Positions 1-8,450 are shown, counted from the first letter of the stretch. The stretch is DNA of 28,036 nt from Fimimonas sp963619835 (GCA_963619835.1 CAVEYD010000014.1:1-28036); one strand, 5' to 3'. Made by a program: numbers and translations. Notes: a model not told the origin generated them from the letters alone.

Positions 1-1742
1 CCATTACATTGTTTGTTGCACGAAGGGGTTGTTGTGCCTTGCATAGCTTTGTTGTACTCGTTTTGAAAATACGTTTTTGTGATGCCTGTGTTGACAAAAT
101 CCCATGGCAAAACTTGGTCTAAAGAATAAGAGCCGACAATTTTTTGAATATCGACATTGTTCTTTTGAAATGCTTTTTTGTAGTAGTCGTAATTGAAGTA
201 CTCGCTCCATGCATCGAAACGTGCACCGCTTAGATAGGCATCGTAAAGACTATCGGCAACACTACGTCCGCCACGAGCAAGAATTGCTTCCATTTCCGAA
301 CAATCGTAATCGACATAAGAAAAATTGATGCCTTTACTGCGAAGCGCATCCGCCAAAAAATGCTGTTTTTGTGTGATATCTTCTCTGTCGGCAAATGCGC
401 ACCACTGAAACGGCGTGAACGGTTTGGGAATAAAGTTGGATGTTGAAACGGATATTTTGCAATCGCGTCCGCCATGTCGAACTTGACGATACAAGTACTT
501 TATTTTTAAGGCAAGATCGACAATGCCTTGAATATCTTGTTGCGTTTCGGTGGGAAGTCCTAACATAAAATACAATTTTACCGAGGTGAAACCGTCTAAA
601 AATGCTTCCTTTAGCGAACCTAAAATGTTGTCTTCGGTTATGTTTTTGTTGATGACGTCACGCAAACGTTGTGTGCCTGCTTCCGGGGCAAAAGTTAGCG
701 AACTTTTGCGATTGCCTTGCGCCATTTTGCCTTTGAAGGAATCTAAACGTAAACTGGGCAAATTTAGTTGAACGTGATGCTCTTCGGCATAGGGAAGGAG
801 CTTGTCGAGAAGGGGCATAAGTCCGCTGTAGTCGCCTGTGGACAAACTGTTTAGCGACAATTCGTCGTAACCTGTTTGTTCGAGCAAGGTTTTGCAAAGA
901 TTGAACGCATTGTCGACGGTACGTTCGCGCACGGGACGATAGATAAATCCCGCTTGACAAAAACGACAACCGTTTGCACAACCACGAAACAATTCGGCAA
1001 CGGCACGATCGTGAACAATTTCCATGTTGGGAACAAGTTGCGTGTAAGGGGTGAACGTTGTGTTTAGGTCCGCTTCGATATTGCGCCATGCGGAACAATT
1101 TGGACAGGACACCACTTTGTCGCCATCGTAGACGGCATTGTGAAGGGACGGAACGTAAATGCAAGAATAATTGTCGTCGACATACTTCAAAAATTCCGCT
1201 TTGGACATGCTACCTTTTAACTTTTGATAGTCGCAAATTATTTCGCGCCAGGGCGTTTCACCTTCGCCTATAAAGAAAAAGTCAAAATACTTGTACATTG
1301 GCTCGGGATTGACGGTACACGGACCGCCTGCAACGATAAACGGGAAAGAATCGTCACGATCCGCCGAGCAAACGGGAATTCCGGCAAGCGTAAGCATGTG
1401 AAAAACATTGGAATAACACATTTCGTACTGCAACGAAAATCCGACAAAATCAAAATTTTTGAGAGGTGTTTGCGTTTCAAGGCTGGGCAAGAGCTGTCCG
1501 TTTTGCTTTAGATAATTTTCGTAATCGGCAAACGGCGTGTAACAACGCTCGCACACAACACCCGGCAAAGAATTGAAAAGATAGTACAAAATTCGCACTC
1601 CGAGATTGGACATGCCTACTTCGTAACTATCGGCAACACACATGCAAAAACGAACGTCGCACGGCTTTGTCATGTCCGGCACGTTGTACTCTCCGCCAAA
1701 ATAACGATAGGGCTTTTGTACGGTATCGGTAAGTTTTGTCAT
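1..1742 (-). CDS. Radical SAM protein, TIGR03960-like (3' end outside window)
   Basis: The open frame runs from an ATG at 1742 to the window edge without a stop, giving about 580 residues. The start follows a good ribosome binding site (AAAGGAG, 4 nt spacer). The radical-SAM cluster motif CANGCRFC lies at residues 255-262 (Cys255, Cys259, Cys262), followed by FIYRPVRERT. The preceding ~240 residues look like the N-terminal half of the uncharacterised family with a B12-binding-like region ahead of the radical-SAM core (TIGR03960 type), including VAGGPCTVNPEP and FIGEGE. An extra CPNC pair lies near residue 213, and the visible end has a Cys-containing SCNKQCNG stretch. In many bacteria this family is followed by a DUF2344 protein and ribonuclease G; that region would lie outside the window. 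Family membership is fairly secure; the reaction is unknown. Confidence 0.88.
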   Translation of the reverse strand, partial: MTKLTDTVQKPYRYFGGEYNVPDMTKPCDVRFCMCVADSYEVGMSNLGVRILYYLFNSLPGVVCERCYTPFADYENYLKQNGQLLPSLETQTPLKNFDFVGFSLQYEMCYSNVFHMLTLAGIPVCSADRDDSFPFIVAGGPCTVNPEPMYKYFDFFFIGEGETPWREIICDYQKLKGSMSKAEFLKYVDDNYSCIYVPSLHNAVYDGDKVVSCPNCSAWRNIEADLNTTFTPYTQLVPNMEIVHDRAVAELFRGCANGCRFCQAGFIYRPVRERTVDNAFNLCKTLLEQTGYDELSLNSLSTGDYSGLMPLLDKLLPYAEEHHVQLNLPSLRLDSFKGKMAQGNRKSSLTFAPEAGTQRLRDVINKNITEDNILGSLKEAFLDGFTSVKLYFMLGLPTETQQDIQGIVDLALKIKYLYRQVRHGGRDCKISVSTSNFIPKPFTPFQWCAFADREDITQKQHFLADALRSKGINFSYVDYDCSEMEAILARGGRSVADSLYDAYLSGARFDAWSEYFNYDYYKKAFQKNNVDIQKIVGSYSLDQVLPWDFVNTGITKTYFQNEYNKAMQGTTTPSCNKQCN

Positions 1743-1754
1743 AAAACTCCTTTT

Positions 1755-1798
1755 GCCACGTTGTGGCCTTTTGCAAAAAGATTGTGCTACCTGCACAA
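1755..1798 (-). promoter_or_regulatory. Two small hairpins in the radical-SAM gene leader
   Basis: Read on the minus strand, a 6-bp stem TTGTGC/GCACAA (1793-1798 with 1782-1787, 5-nt loop) is followed by TCTTTTT, so it resembles a weak intrinsic terminator. A second stem GCCAC/GTGGC (1763-1767 with 1755-1759) lies immediately before the AAAGGAG ribosome binding site. The first could end hexokinase read-through or act as an attenuator, and the second could affect ribosome access. No known riboswitch class is recognised. Confidence 0.35.
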
Positions 1799-1856
1799 CC
1801 TTTTGTGATTACATAATTTAGAAAGAAAGTGTTGCACGATACTCGCCACTACTTTT

Positions 1857-2167
1857 ACATGATTTGAGCGAGTGAGACCACGCAGACGCAAGATGCGTGC
1901 TTTTTTAATCGGTTGTTTTTTTGAACAAATGTCGCAAAATACAAAAAAATCACTTTAACGGCATAGATGCTGTTAGATTGGCACATAACCTTTATAAGGG
2001 CGAAGATGTGCGTAGATTGCGTTAGCTGGGTTGAACGAGCGAGATGAGTGTACTACTCGTACATGATTTGAGCGAGTGAGACCACGCAGACGCAAGATGG
2101 ACTTGCAAAATTATCTACTCAATCGCAAAAATCACTTTAACGGCATAGATGCTGTTAGATTGGCACA
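1857..2167. repeat. Direct-repeat block, two modules each present twice
   Basis: A 39-bp module beginning ACATGATTTGAGCGAGTGAG occurs identically at 1857-1895 and 2061-2099. A 41-bp module ending ATGCTGTTAGATTGGCACA occurs identically at 1945-1985 and 2127-2167. They alternate as A-B-A-B with spacings of 204 and 182 bp, so the block looks like a partial tandem duplication of one element of about 150 bp. Sequence between the modules is less alike. No convincing reading frame is present in the 517 bp between the radical-SAM and hexokinase genes, and this repeat block fills most of it. Confidence 0.85.
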
Positions 2168-2265
2168 ACAGGAACATGCGAATGAGGTGAGCGTACTCAA
2201 GTGTACGTGAGCCGAACGAGACGTGGACACGTAGTGACAAGATGGCGGCAGATATGCCGTTAAAG
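2135..2265. repeat. 131-bp palindromic element with 13-bp terminal inverted repeats
   Basis: The ends are perfect inverted repeats: CTTTAACGGCATA at 2135-2147 and TATGCCGTTAAAG at 2253-2265. Similarity continues inward imperfectly for about 19 bp more (around 11 of 19, several mismatches compatible with G-U pairing). An internal GTACTCAAGTGTAC segment near 2193-2206 can form a short hairpin and matches in position the GTGTACTACTCGTACAT of the upstream copy. The right end overlaps the end of the hexokinase gene and provides its stop codon. It could be a miniature inverted-repeat transposable element or a structured extragenic repeat. No transposase gene is in the window, so mobility is inference. 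Confidence 0.7.
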
Positions 2266-3507
2266 AGTCATGGTGGACATAAGAGTCCCAACCAAATTCA
2301 ACTCCTGACCTTGAACAATTTCGTAAGAAATTCCGCGTGAACCTAAAATTTGTGTCAAGTACTTGCAAAATGCCGAACGATAACCGGGCAATTTGTTGAA
2401 CGTTGTGCCTTCGCAAACGATGGCAACCGGAAGAGATTTGTCTTTGCACGACTTGATTGCCGCACTGCTGTTGATGATTGCACCGAGCTTTGCGGCACGA
2501 TCGACTAAATTTTGGCAAATTTCTTTTGCGATGCCGATATCGTGTTCGTTTTGGAAAATGTCAAGTTGTTCGCCTTCCAAAAATGCCGAGATATCTTTAA
2601 GCTGGAATTCGTGAAGGTTGATGGGTTGAGAAAAGAGTTGTTGCTTATCGGCAAACAAAAATGCTTGATAAATTACGTCGGCAAGATACTTTCCGCTGGT
2701 CATTTTTTCAAACGCATATAAATGCGGTGCCGACGTGTTGTTTGCTACAATTTGGTCAAAATCGCCACGTTCGACTTTGTTGAAACCGCCAACTTCGGTG
2801 TTGATGAGCATTTTGCCAATGGCATCGATTTGCACTTTTTTTATGTTGGAAATGTCTTCCGCATAACAAACGTTGGTGCCTGTGCCGTAAATGTAACCGA
2901 CATAAGCCGAATATTTTTTGGTGCTTTGTGCCATTCCGCCTAAAAGCGTGGCTACGGTGTCGTTGAGAATAACTATTTTGCGTGAAGCACTGTTGTACTT
3001 TTTGACTGCGTTTAGCGTTTCCGCTCCGACTTTTGTGCCGACTACTTGAGGCGCTTTGACTTCCTTGCTGAATGCACCGACAATACCGTCAACATCTTTG
3101 CCCATGGCTACGTTGTAGGAAAAACAAAAACCGATATCCGTTCCGTCGTCAAGCAAGTAGCGAATATTTTGTGCAATTTGGTCGTAAAACTCTTCTTTGG
3201 AAAGTTCCTTTTCGACTGCCGGCATGGACGTTTTGCGAACGTTTTCGATAACCACTTTGCCTTGCTCGTCAAAATAACCAATGGCACTGCGGAAGTTTGT
3301 TCCGCCGGCATCAATAATAATTGTGCGCTTGCCTTGTTTAATTTTGCTACGATCGATATTTTGCAAGTAGGTTGGAATCATGGGGACGGACGAAGAGGAC
3401 GTTTTTAGCCCTTGTTCCATCTCGCCGATACAATCGGCAAGAGTTTTTTCAATGTTGATATTGTTGGTTGATTGTTTGTGTGAAAACAAAAATTGTTCGG
3501 TTGTCAT
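2260..3507 (-). CDS. Hexokinase (eukaryotic-type hexokinase family)
   Basis: The 415-residue protein should phosphorylate glucose or a related hexose with ATP at the entry of glycolysis. The phosphate-1 loop IDAGGTNFRSA is at residues 65-75. The catalytic aspartate lies in ILNDTVATLLGG (Asp183). The second phosphate-binding loop reads GYIYGTGTNVCY (about 204-215), the equivalent of GLIVGTGTN in the family, followed by INTEVGGF. These features fit the hexokinase fold of eukaryotes and some gut bacteria rather than the short ROK glucokinases. The start has a strong site (AAAGGAG, 6 nt spacer). The last codons (CTT TAA) lie in the inverted repeat at 2253-2265, so the C-terminus may have been altered by insertion. 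Sugar specificity cannot be read from the sequence. Confidence 0.9.
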   Translation of the reverse strand: MTTEQFLFSHKQSTNNINIEKTLADCIGEMEQGLKTSSSSVPMIPTYLQNIDRSKIKQGKRTIIIDAGGTNFRSAIGYFDEQGKVVIENVRKTSMPAVEKELSKEEFYDQIAQNIRYLLDDGTDIGFCFSYNVAMGKDVDGIVGAFSKEVKAPQVVGTKVGAETLNAVKKYNSASRKIVILNDTVATLLGGMAQSTKKYSAYVGYIYGTGTNVCYAEDISNIKKVQIDAIGKMLINTEVGGFNKVERGDFDQIVANNTSAPHLYAFEKMTSGKYLADVIYQAFLFADKQQLFSQPINLHEFQLKDISAFLEGEQLDIFQNEHDIGIAKEICQNLVDRAAKLGAIINSSAAIKSCKDKSLPVAIVCEGTTFNKLPGYRSAFCKYLTQILGSRGISYEIVQGQELNLVGTLMSTMTL

Positions 3508-3535
3508 ACTCGACTCCTTTGTGAATATTGTACGA

Positions 3536-3561
3536 AAAACGGCAATACGTTGTGCCGTTTT
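3536..3561 (-). terminator. Terminator-like hairpin in the hexokinase leader
   Basis: A perfect 9-bp stem AAAACGGCA/TGCCGTTTT (3553-3561 with 3536-3544, 8-nt loop) is followed on the minus strand by TTTTTCG. It lies about 29 nt upstream of the hexokinase start and downstream of the exonuclease stop. It may end exonuclease transcription, or attenuate hexokinase if the hexokinase promoter lies upstream of it. Confidence 0.5.
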
Positions 3562-3657
3562 GCGAATATTTTAGTTTGTGAGATAAAATTTGTAAGAAAA
3601 AATTTTTTACTAAGGTAAATTGTTTTTTTTAAGTGGTTTTTTGCACTTAGGCAAGTG

Positions 3658-4596
3658 CTACATGGAAAAAAGTTGATTTATCGTTATCTGTTTAATTAGA
3701 TTTTCATTTGATAACTCGTCCACGCGTTTTTGACGTAAAATGTCTTGATCGGTGGCATCTTCCGGCAAAACATAGTAGTTGCCTTTTATCAACTTGCTAC
3801 TGTAACGTCCGCCATTTGTGTAAATACATTCTACAATGGGAAGAAGTTTTTCGTCAGTTGCAAGTTCGAGCGAACGTGCCAAACAAAAAACTTTGCCCTT
3901 TAGTTTGTTACTTGTTTTGGGAAGCTGTTCGCCATAGCTTTTGATCTTTTCAACTGCAATTTGTAAATACTTGCGTTTGGAAACTTGTCCGTCAAGCGAA
4001 ACGGGACGTGAAAGCTGAAAGTTTTGGTTTGTCCCTTTGCGAACATGATACTTTTGCATGAGTTCGTCTACGGAAAGTCCACTATCTTCTACAAGATACT
4101 TGAGCGTGAGCATGGACATTAAAGCATCCTGTTCGCTGTTGTGTTGAACAAAATTTACTCCGAGATCATCGGCAATTTTGGAAAGCCCTTTTACTTCCTT
4201 TTCGCCTTTGTAAAGTTTGTACAAAAGTTGCGAACAGATAAAATCAAAATCGATGGAAGGAAGGTTGTACCTTTCGCAAGCGGAATTTAGCATGCGAACG
4301 TCGGCATCTACAGCATGGCCGAGTACAAGAAAATCTTTGTCGGTAAGAAGGGACTTTACTTGGGCATAAACTTGTGAAAAATCCGGTGAGGCATCCAAAA
4401 GCTTTTTGTCGAGATGCAAGTCGATGCCTACGTTTTGCCGAGTTCCGTTGAGATTGTACTTGGTTTTGGGATTTACCCAAATGTTTTGACTGCGTATGAT
4501 ATTAAATTTTTCGTCAGCGACAACTACACCAATGCTACATATACTTGATGGCATGTAGCCGTTTGCCGCTTCAATGTCAAAAGCTAAGTAATACAT
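3658..4596 (-). CDS. DnaQ-family 3'-5' exonuclease with C-terminal BRCT-like domain
   Basis: The 312-residue protein carries DEDDh exonuclease motifs: FDIEAANG (Asp7, Glu9), HAVDADVRML (Asp99), and the HxxxxD motif HNSEQD (His152, Asp157). The tail from about residue 230 begins LKGKVFCLARSLE and resembles a BRCT domain, a pairing seen in DnaQ/epsilon-like proteins of Firmicutes that act in DNA repair or RNA/DNA end trimming. The ATG at 4596 is preferred because the alternative upstream frame (to 4647) adds 17 residues of low-complexity leader and the family begins right before the first acidic motif. A weak GGA is upstream of this start. The transcript leader carries 24-bp tandem repeats. A specific role such as replication proofreading cannot be assigned. 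Confidence 0.82.
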   Translation of the reverse strand: MYYLAFDIEAANGYMPSSICSIGVVVADEKFNIIRSQNIWVNPKTKYNLNGTRQNVGIDLHLDKKLLDASPDFSQVYAQVKSLLTDKDFLVLGHAVDADVRMLNSACERYNLPSIDFDFICSQLLYKLYKGEKEVKGLSKIADDLGVNFVQHNSEQDALMSMLTLKYLVEDSGLSVDELMQKYHVRKGTNQNFQLSRPVSLDGQVSKRKYLQIAVEKIKSYGEQLPKTSNKLKGKVFCLARSLELATDEKLLPIVECIYTNGGRYSSKLIKGNYYVLPEDATDQDILRQKRVDELSNENLIKQITINQLFSM

Positions 4597-4651
4597 GTTT
4601 TTTTCCAAACGTTTGCAAAAAAAAACGCAAACAATTTTACAAGGCAACTTT

Positions 4652-4741
4652 CAGTGATTTTTTTAGCATATTTGCAGTTGCTTTTTTTAGCATATTTGCA
4701 GTTGCTTTTTTTAGCATATTTGCAGTGATTTTTTTAGCATA
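4652..4741. repeat. 24-bp tandem repeat, about 3.8 copies
   Basis: The unit reads CAGTTGC, seven T, AGCATATTTG. Copies start at 4652 (23 bp, CAGTGA variant), 4675, 4699 (identical 24-bp copies) and 4723 (truncated, CAGTGA variant). The array lies in the predicted leader of the exonuclease mRNA. On the minus strand the two 24-bp units stay in frame and form a short frame (4717 to 4637) with repeated MLKKATAN. No ribosome binding site precedes it, so coding is doubtful. Confidence 0.85.
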
Positions 4742-4788
4742 AAGCAAACAAAAATCTAAAGTAAGTTGCACATTGAAATGATGCTTTT

Positions 4789-4817
4789 ATTCTATCAAAA
4801 AATAGATTGTTTGGCAA
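4789..4817 (-). promoter_or_regulatory. Promoter for the exonuclease gene
   Basis: The -35 is TTGCCA (4812-4817) and the -10 is TAGAAT (4789-4794) with a 17-bp spacer and an extended TGA just before the -10, all read on the minus strand. Transcription would start near 4782 and give a leader of about 185 nt that includes the 24-bp repeat array. Confidence 0.6.
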
Positions 4818-4942
4818 CAATTTTGCTAACTGTGAAACGAGCAAAAGCTTATTTTTTGTTTTTTATTCTTTGGCAAAATTTGGCTGAAAACGTTTACTTT
4901 TAGCTAAAATATGTTTTAGATTCGACTGACTTGAAAATAGAT

Positions 4943-5048
4943 TTGCGTTTTTGTGTAGTACTTTATATATTATTAAATAAAAAAAACATAAATTATGCGG
5001 TGTTTGTTGCCTAAATTTCTTGCTTTTTATTTTAGTTTGTATTAAAAT
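4943..5048 (+). promoter_or_regulatory. Candidate promoters for the 858-residue surface protein
   Basis: Two matches stand out: TTGCGT (4943-4948), 17 bp, TATATT (4966-4971); and TTGCTT (5020-5025), 17 bp, TAAAAT (5043-5048). The second would give a leader of about 50 nt. Neither -35 is strong, and the surrounding DNA is very AT-rich, so this is tentative. Nothing else was recognised between 4818 and 5104. Confidence 0.35.
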
Positions 5049-5104
5049 ATCGTTATGTGCGCTATTTGGCGCATGACTTTATCGACAAAAGGTATTGAAA
5101 AGTT

Positions 5105-7681
5105 ATGAGTAAGAAACAAGAAGCAACAAAAACGCCCCTTTCCGAGGGCACAAAGCGTATAATTATCATCTCGATAATTTGCGCAGTGGCAGTTGTCATT
5201 TTGGCAATTGCTTTGGCACTTATCCTCAAACCGTCGAGTGAGACTACCGACACGGTTAAAGATTCCGAAACAAACGGAACAAGTTCGGATTCGTACATAA
5301 AGAACCGCACGTTTGAGTACTACACCATTTACAAGGGAGACGATTCGTACCCCAGAGAAGCTCAAAACTGGACTTTGTACACAAAAGACACAGATTCAAC
5401 AAACAAAAATCTTACTGCCGTTACCGATAACGAAAACGCAATTTACGGTATTGTTGACACTGCCGATTGGGACAAAGTTGTTGCAGATTTGGGTGCAGGT
5501 TACGAAAATCTTGCTAACCCGGGAGTTCGTCCCGACGTTGCAGACGAAGAAGACTACGTTAGCGATACAAGTATCTTTATGCTTGCTACCAAAAACGCTA
5601 CAAATATTTCTCTTATGAACGGAACAAGCTACTACGTTACAGTTAGCAGCAACAAGTACGTTAAAGTTAGCGTTTGGCTTAACACTTCCGCTCTTAAAGA
5701 CGGATCGACGGCAAACATTACCATTCAAGACAACGCAACAAGCAGTGTTACGGAATATGTTTCCAAGAAAACTATTGCTAAAGCCGACGGATGGAATAAG
5801 TTTGAGTTTAACATCTTTAACAAGTATTCGTACAGCAAAAACTTTAAAATTAACATCGGCATCGGTGACGTTTACGAAGGAACAAACGGCGAAGGCGTAT
5901 TGTTTGTAGACAATATCAGTGTTGCCGAACTTTCGTCAAACGACTTTAGAAAGAACGTGGCTAGTGAAAACTCTTACACTTTCCCTGCTAAAGAAAACGA
6001 CAGCGAACCTACTTACTACGCACTTGACAACAGCGTTGAAACATTGACTGTTGATCAATATAACTCAAGCGATTACGCAAAAGTTGACGGCGAAGTTTAC
6101 TCTCCGTTTATTAGCGGTCAAACAGGCGACCTTGCACAATACAACGAAAAGTTTACAAACATTTACACCATCAGTGCAAATTCGAGCGCATCGTCCGAAA
6201 GCGAAAAATATCCTACCGCTTTGAAGTTGAACTTCAACGGAACAGGCGCAACAACTGACGGAAACTTTGTAATTAAGTACAGCGATACAGATGCTGACTG
6301 CGTTCACCTTAGTTTTTGGGCTAGATTGTCTTCGGACAACGTTGTTACAACAGCAAACTTTGTTGTTGAAAGCAAACAAGTTGGAACAACTGACTGGGTT
6401 AAACTTGACGACGCTTGCATTTCTAACATAGATGCAGTAAAAGACATCACCGCTTCCGACGGAAACTGCGGTTGGTATCAATATCACGTTTACCTTAAAC
6501 CGTCTTCTCTTAAGAGCAGATCCGGTGACGAAATCCGTTTGTCGTTTGCAATCGGTTCGGACACAAGCAAGGCTAACAATGTTAAACTTGACGGAAGATT
6601 GTTTGTAAGCGACGTTGCATACGAAGTTGTTTCGCCTGACACATATTCGAGCGCATCATCCGGAACATACACTTCTAAAGCATCTATCACTTCCTACACA
6701 GGATCGACAAACGTTACTAACGGCTCGTTTACGTCGATGGACAACACCACTCCGGCAAACTGGACTCACGTGTTTGCAGGCGACACAGCTATCTACAAAG
6801 ACGGAAAATCTAATGACCTTGATATTAACAAAAAAGCTGAGGCTATTAGCGGAACAGGTGTTGAAAAAGAATATGCCGACGGCGCAAAAGTTGATGGCTA
6901 CAGCTACGACGACACAGCTAAAAACGTTTTGAAAATTTCTAACGCACAAGCTACAAGTCAAGGATATTTGTCTAACTCGTTTACGTTGAGTTCAAAATCG
7001 GTTTATGTGATTTCCGTACTTGCAAAAGTTGACGGCGCAGGAAAACTTGGTATTTACCTGATTGACAACAGCAAAGAAAGTCGTGAAGACATGATTGTTG
7101 CAAAGATTGAAGAAACAGGTACAAACAACGAAACTGCAGACAAAGCATTTAACCTTAACAAACTTGACGACAACGGTTGGGTTAGATACTACATTGTTGT
7201 TGTTACGGGAAGCGAATCGATGAGCGTTAGACTTGCTTTGTTTAACGGAACGATTAGCGGATCTTATGCTACAACAGGCACTGTTTACTTTGACCGCGCT
7301 AACAGCACAAGCATTGGAACATACACACTTGCCGCAAACGAAGATGACGAAACAGCTCTTAAGACTGTTACATACACCGCTACTGCAGGTTATGACACAA
7401 TTAGTCTTGATGAAACGACAAACGCTCTTGTAATTGAAAATATCGCAAGCGACGCTTTGACAACAATTCAACCTTCTGCAGACGATTGGGCAAGCATTAG
7501 AAAACCTGATGAAAAAGCAGACGACACAACAGATGACGATGCAACAGACGATTCGACAGACTCAACCTCTAACAGCGTTGACCTTGGTTTGTTGTTCTCG
7601 GTAATAAGCAGTATTCTTTTGGTTGCCGCACTACTTGTTGTGGTTGTAATTAAAATCTTCCGCAAGAAAAAAGCTCAATAA
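5105..7681 (+). CDS. Large surface protein with a membrane segment at each end
   Basis: The 858-residue product starts with a short basic stretch and a hydrophobic segment (about 19-42). A long extracellular part rich in Asn, Asp, Ser and Thr follows, then an acidic Asp/Thr linker (about 795-825), a second hydrophobic segment (about 828-850) and the basic end IFRKKKAQ. The middle appears to hold three beta-sandwich blocks resembling carbohydrate-binding modules: about 65-285 ending LFVDNISVAEL, about 350-510 ending LFVSDVAYEVV, and about 530-760 beginning NVTNGSFTSMDNTTPANWT and ending VYFDRANSTS. No catalytic motif, LPXTG signal or S-layer repeat was seen. The N-terminal segment could be a signal peptide or a retained anchor; no clear cleavage site is visible. 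C-ending codons for Asn, Asp and Tyr dominate more than in neighbours, suggesting high expression. Function unknown; glycan or matrix binding is inference. Confidence 0.85.
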   Translation: MSKKQEATKTPLSEGTKRIIIISIICAVAVVILAIALALILKPSSETTDTVKDSETNGTSSDSYIKNRTFEYYTIYKGDDSYPREAQNWTLYTKDTDSTNKNLTAVTDNENAIYGIVDTADWDKVVADLGAGYENLANPGVRPDVADEEDYVSDTSIFMLATKNATNISLMNGTSYYVTVSSNKYVKVSVWLNTSALKDGSTANITIQDNATSSVTEYVSKKTIAKADGWNKFEFNIFNKYSYSKNFKINIGIGDVYEGTNGEGVLFVDNISVAELSSNDFRKNVASENSYTFPAKENDSEPTYYALDNSVETLTVDQYNSSDYAKVDGEVYSPFISGQTGDLAQYNEKFTNIYTISANSSASSESEKYPTALKLNFNGTGATTDGNFVIKYSDTDADCVHLSFWARLSSDNVVTTANFVVESKQVGTTDWVKLDDACISNIDAVKDITASDGNCGWYQYHVYLKPSSLKSRSGDEIRLSFAIGSDTSKANNVKLDGRLFVSDVAYEVVSPDTYSSASSGTYTSKASITSYTGSTNVTNGSFTSMDNTTPANWTHVFAGDTAIYKDGKSNDLDINKKAEAISGTGVEKEYADGAKVDGYSYDDTAKNVLKISNAQATSQGYLSNSFTLSSKSVYVISVLAKVDGAGKLGIYLIDNSKESREDMIVAKIEETGTNNETADKAFNLNKLDDNGWVRYYIVVVTGSESMSVRLALFNGTISGSYATTGTVYFDRANSTSIGTYTLAANEDDETALKTVTYTATAGYDTISLDETTNALVIENIASDALTTIQPSADDWASIRKPDEKADDTTDDDATDDSTDSTSNSVDLGLLFSVISSILLVAALLVVVVIKIFRKKKAQ

Positions 7682-7696
7682 CTTTTAGTAAATAAC

Positions 7697-7731
7697 AAAA
7701 AGGAACGAATGAAAATTCGTTCCTTTTTTTT
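7697..7731. terminator. Strong bidirectional intrinsic terminator
   Basis: A perfect stem GGAACGAAT/ATTCGTTCC with a GAAA loop is flanked by an A-run on the left and eight T on the right. It ends the surface protein gene on the plus strand, and on the minus strand the same stem followed by TTTTTG can end the yfcE operon. Confidence 0.93.
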
Positions 7732-7892
7732 GTATTTTATGTTTTTTGCTTTTTCGTTTTTCCGTATTTTACTTGTGCAGATTTGCTCTTTTTTTTGTGG
7801 GGTTGGTTTTCTATTTTTGTGGGTTGAGTTTTGCCTTTTGCTTTAATTATTGTTTTGTTTACTATTGTTTTTTTTGTGATTTCTAACAAAAA

Positions 7893-8432
7893 TTAAAATG
7901 CAAGAGAGAAAATTGGTTTGTCGGAAAAGTCGTAAAGCGTGATGCCGTTGTCGTCCAAAAGTGCATAAGCAGGAATAGAATCGTTTTTGGGCAAGGCGCA
8001 ACTTGTTAGGTTTACGCAAGAAATGTTGTTTACAACTTCAATTTCGTTTACGTGGTAATGTCCGTACACCACAGTGTCGCCGACGGAAAGATTGGTTAGG
8101 TTGTTTTTGCTGTGTAAATGTCCATGAGTGAACAACACACGATGTGATCCGACAAAAACAAAATTTTCGTTGACAAAAAGAAAATCGCTTATCATTTGAT
8201 CTACTTCGCTGTCGCAATTACCCTTTATTGCAATAATTTTTGATGCAAGCGGATTGAGAATTTGAGCAACTTTCATTGGAGCATAATCTTGTGGCAAGGG
8301 GTTGCGTGGACCATGGTTGTAAATGTCGCCGAGCAAAACCAAAACGTCGGAATTGGTTTGACGGAACTTTTCGACAACCTTTTGTGCCCAATAAGCCGAG
8401 CCATGTATGTCGGTTGCAATAAAATACTTCAT
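7893..8432 (-). CDS. yfcE: YfcE/MJ0936-family metallophosphoesterase
   Basis: The 179-residue protein has the complete metal-binding set of the YfcE/MJ0936 phosphodiesterase family: DIHG (Asp8, His10), GDIYNHG (Asp36), GNCD (Asn72), THGH (His103, His105) and GHYH (His125, His127). Such enzymes hydrolyse phosphodiester bonds in model substrates with Mn2+ or similar metals; the natural substrate is not established. Length equals the family norm. It is the last gene of the deoC-to-yfcE run, 18 nt after ricT, so it is probably co-transcribed. The ribosome binding site is moderate (AAAGGA). Confidence 0.9.
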   Translation of the reverse strand: MKYFIATDIHGSAYWAQKVVEKFRQTNSDVLVLLGDIYNHGPRNPLPQDYAPMKVAQILNPLASKIIAIKGNCDSEVDQMISDFLFVNENFVFVGSHRVLFTHGHLHSKNNLTNLSVGDTVVYGHYHVNEIEVVNNISCVNLTSCALPKNDSIPAYALLDDNGITLYDFSDKPIFSLAF

Positions 8433-8450
8433 TGTTGAAACGTCCTTTTT

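Noticed and set aside
658..1164. 168-residue minus-strand frame
   Set aside because: Out-of-frame shadow of the radical-SAM gene, whose own frame is open over the whole interval.
4597..4647. 17-residue extension of the exonuclease
   Set aside because: Low-complexity leader; the family begins directly before the acidic motif FDIE.
4652..4741. CRISPR array
   Set aside because: The repeats are directly adjacent with no spacers, and no cas genes are present.
4545..4742. Plus-strand frame across the 24-bp repeats
   Set aside because: It arises only because the T-rich unit is a multiple of three and it overlaps the exonuclease start region; no ribosome binding site.
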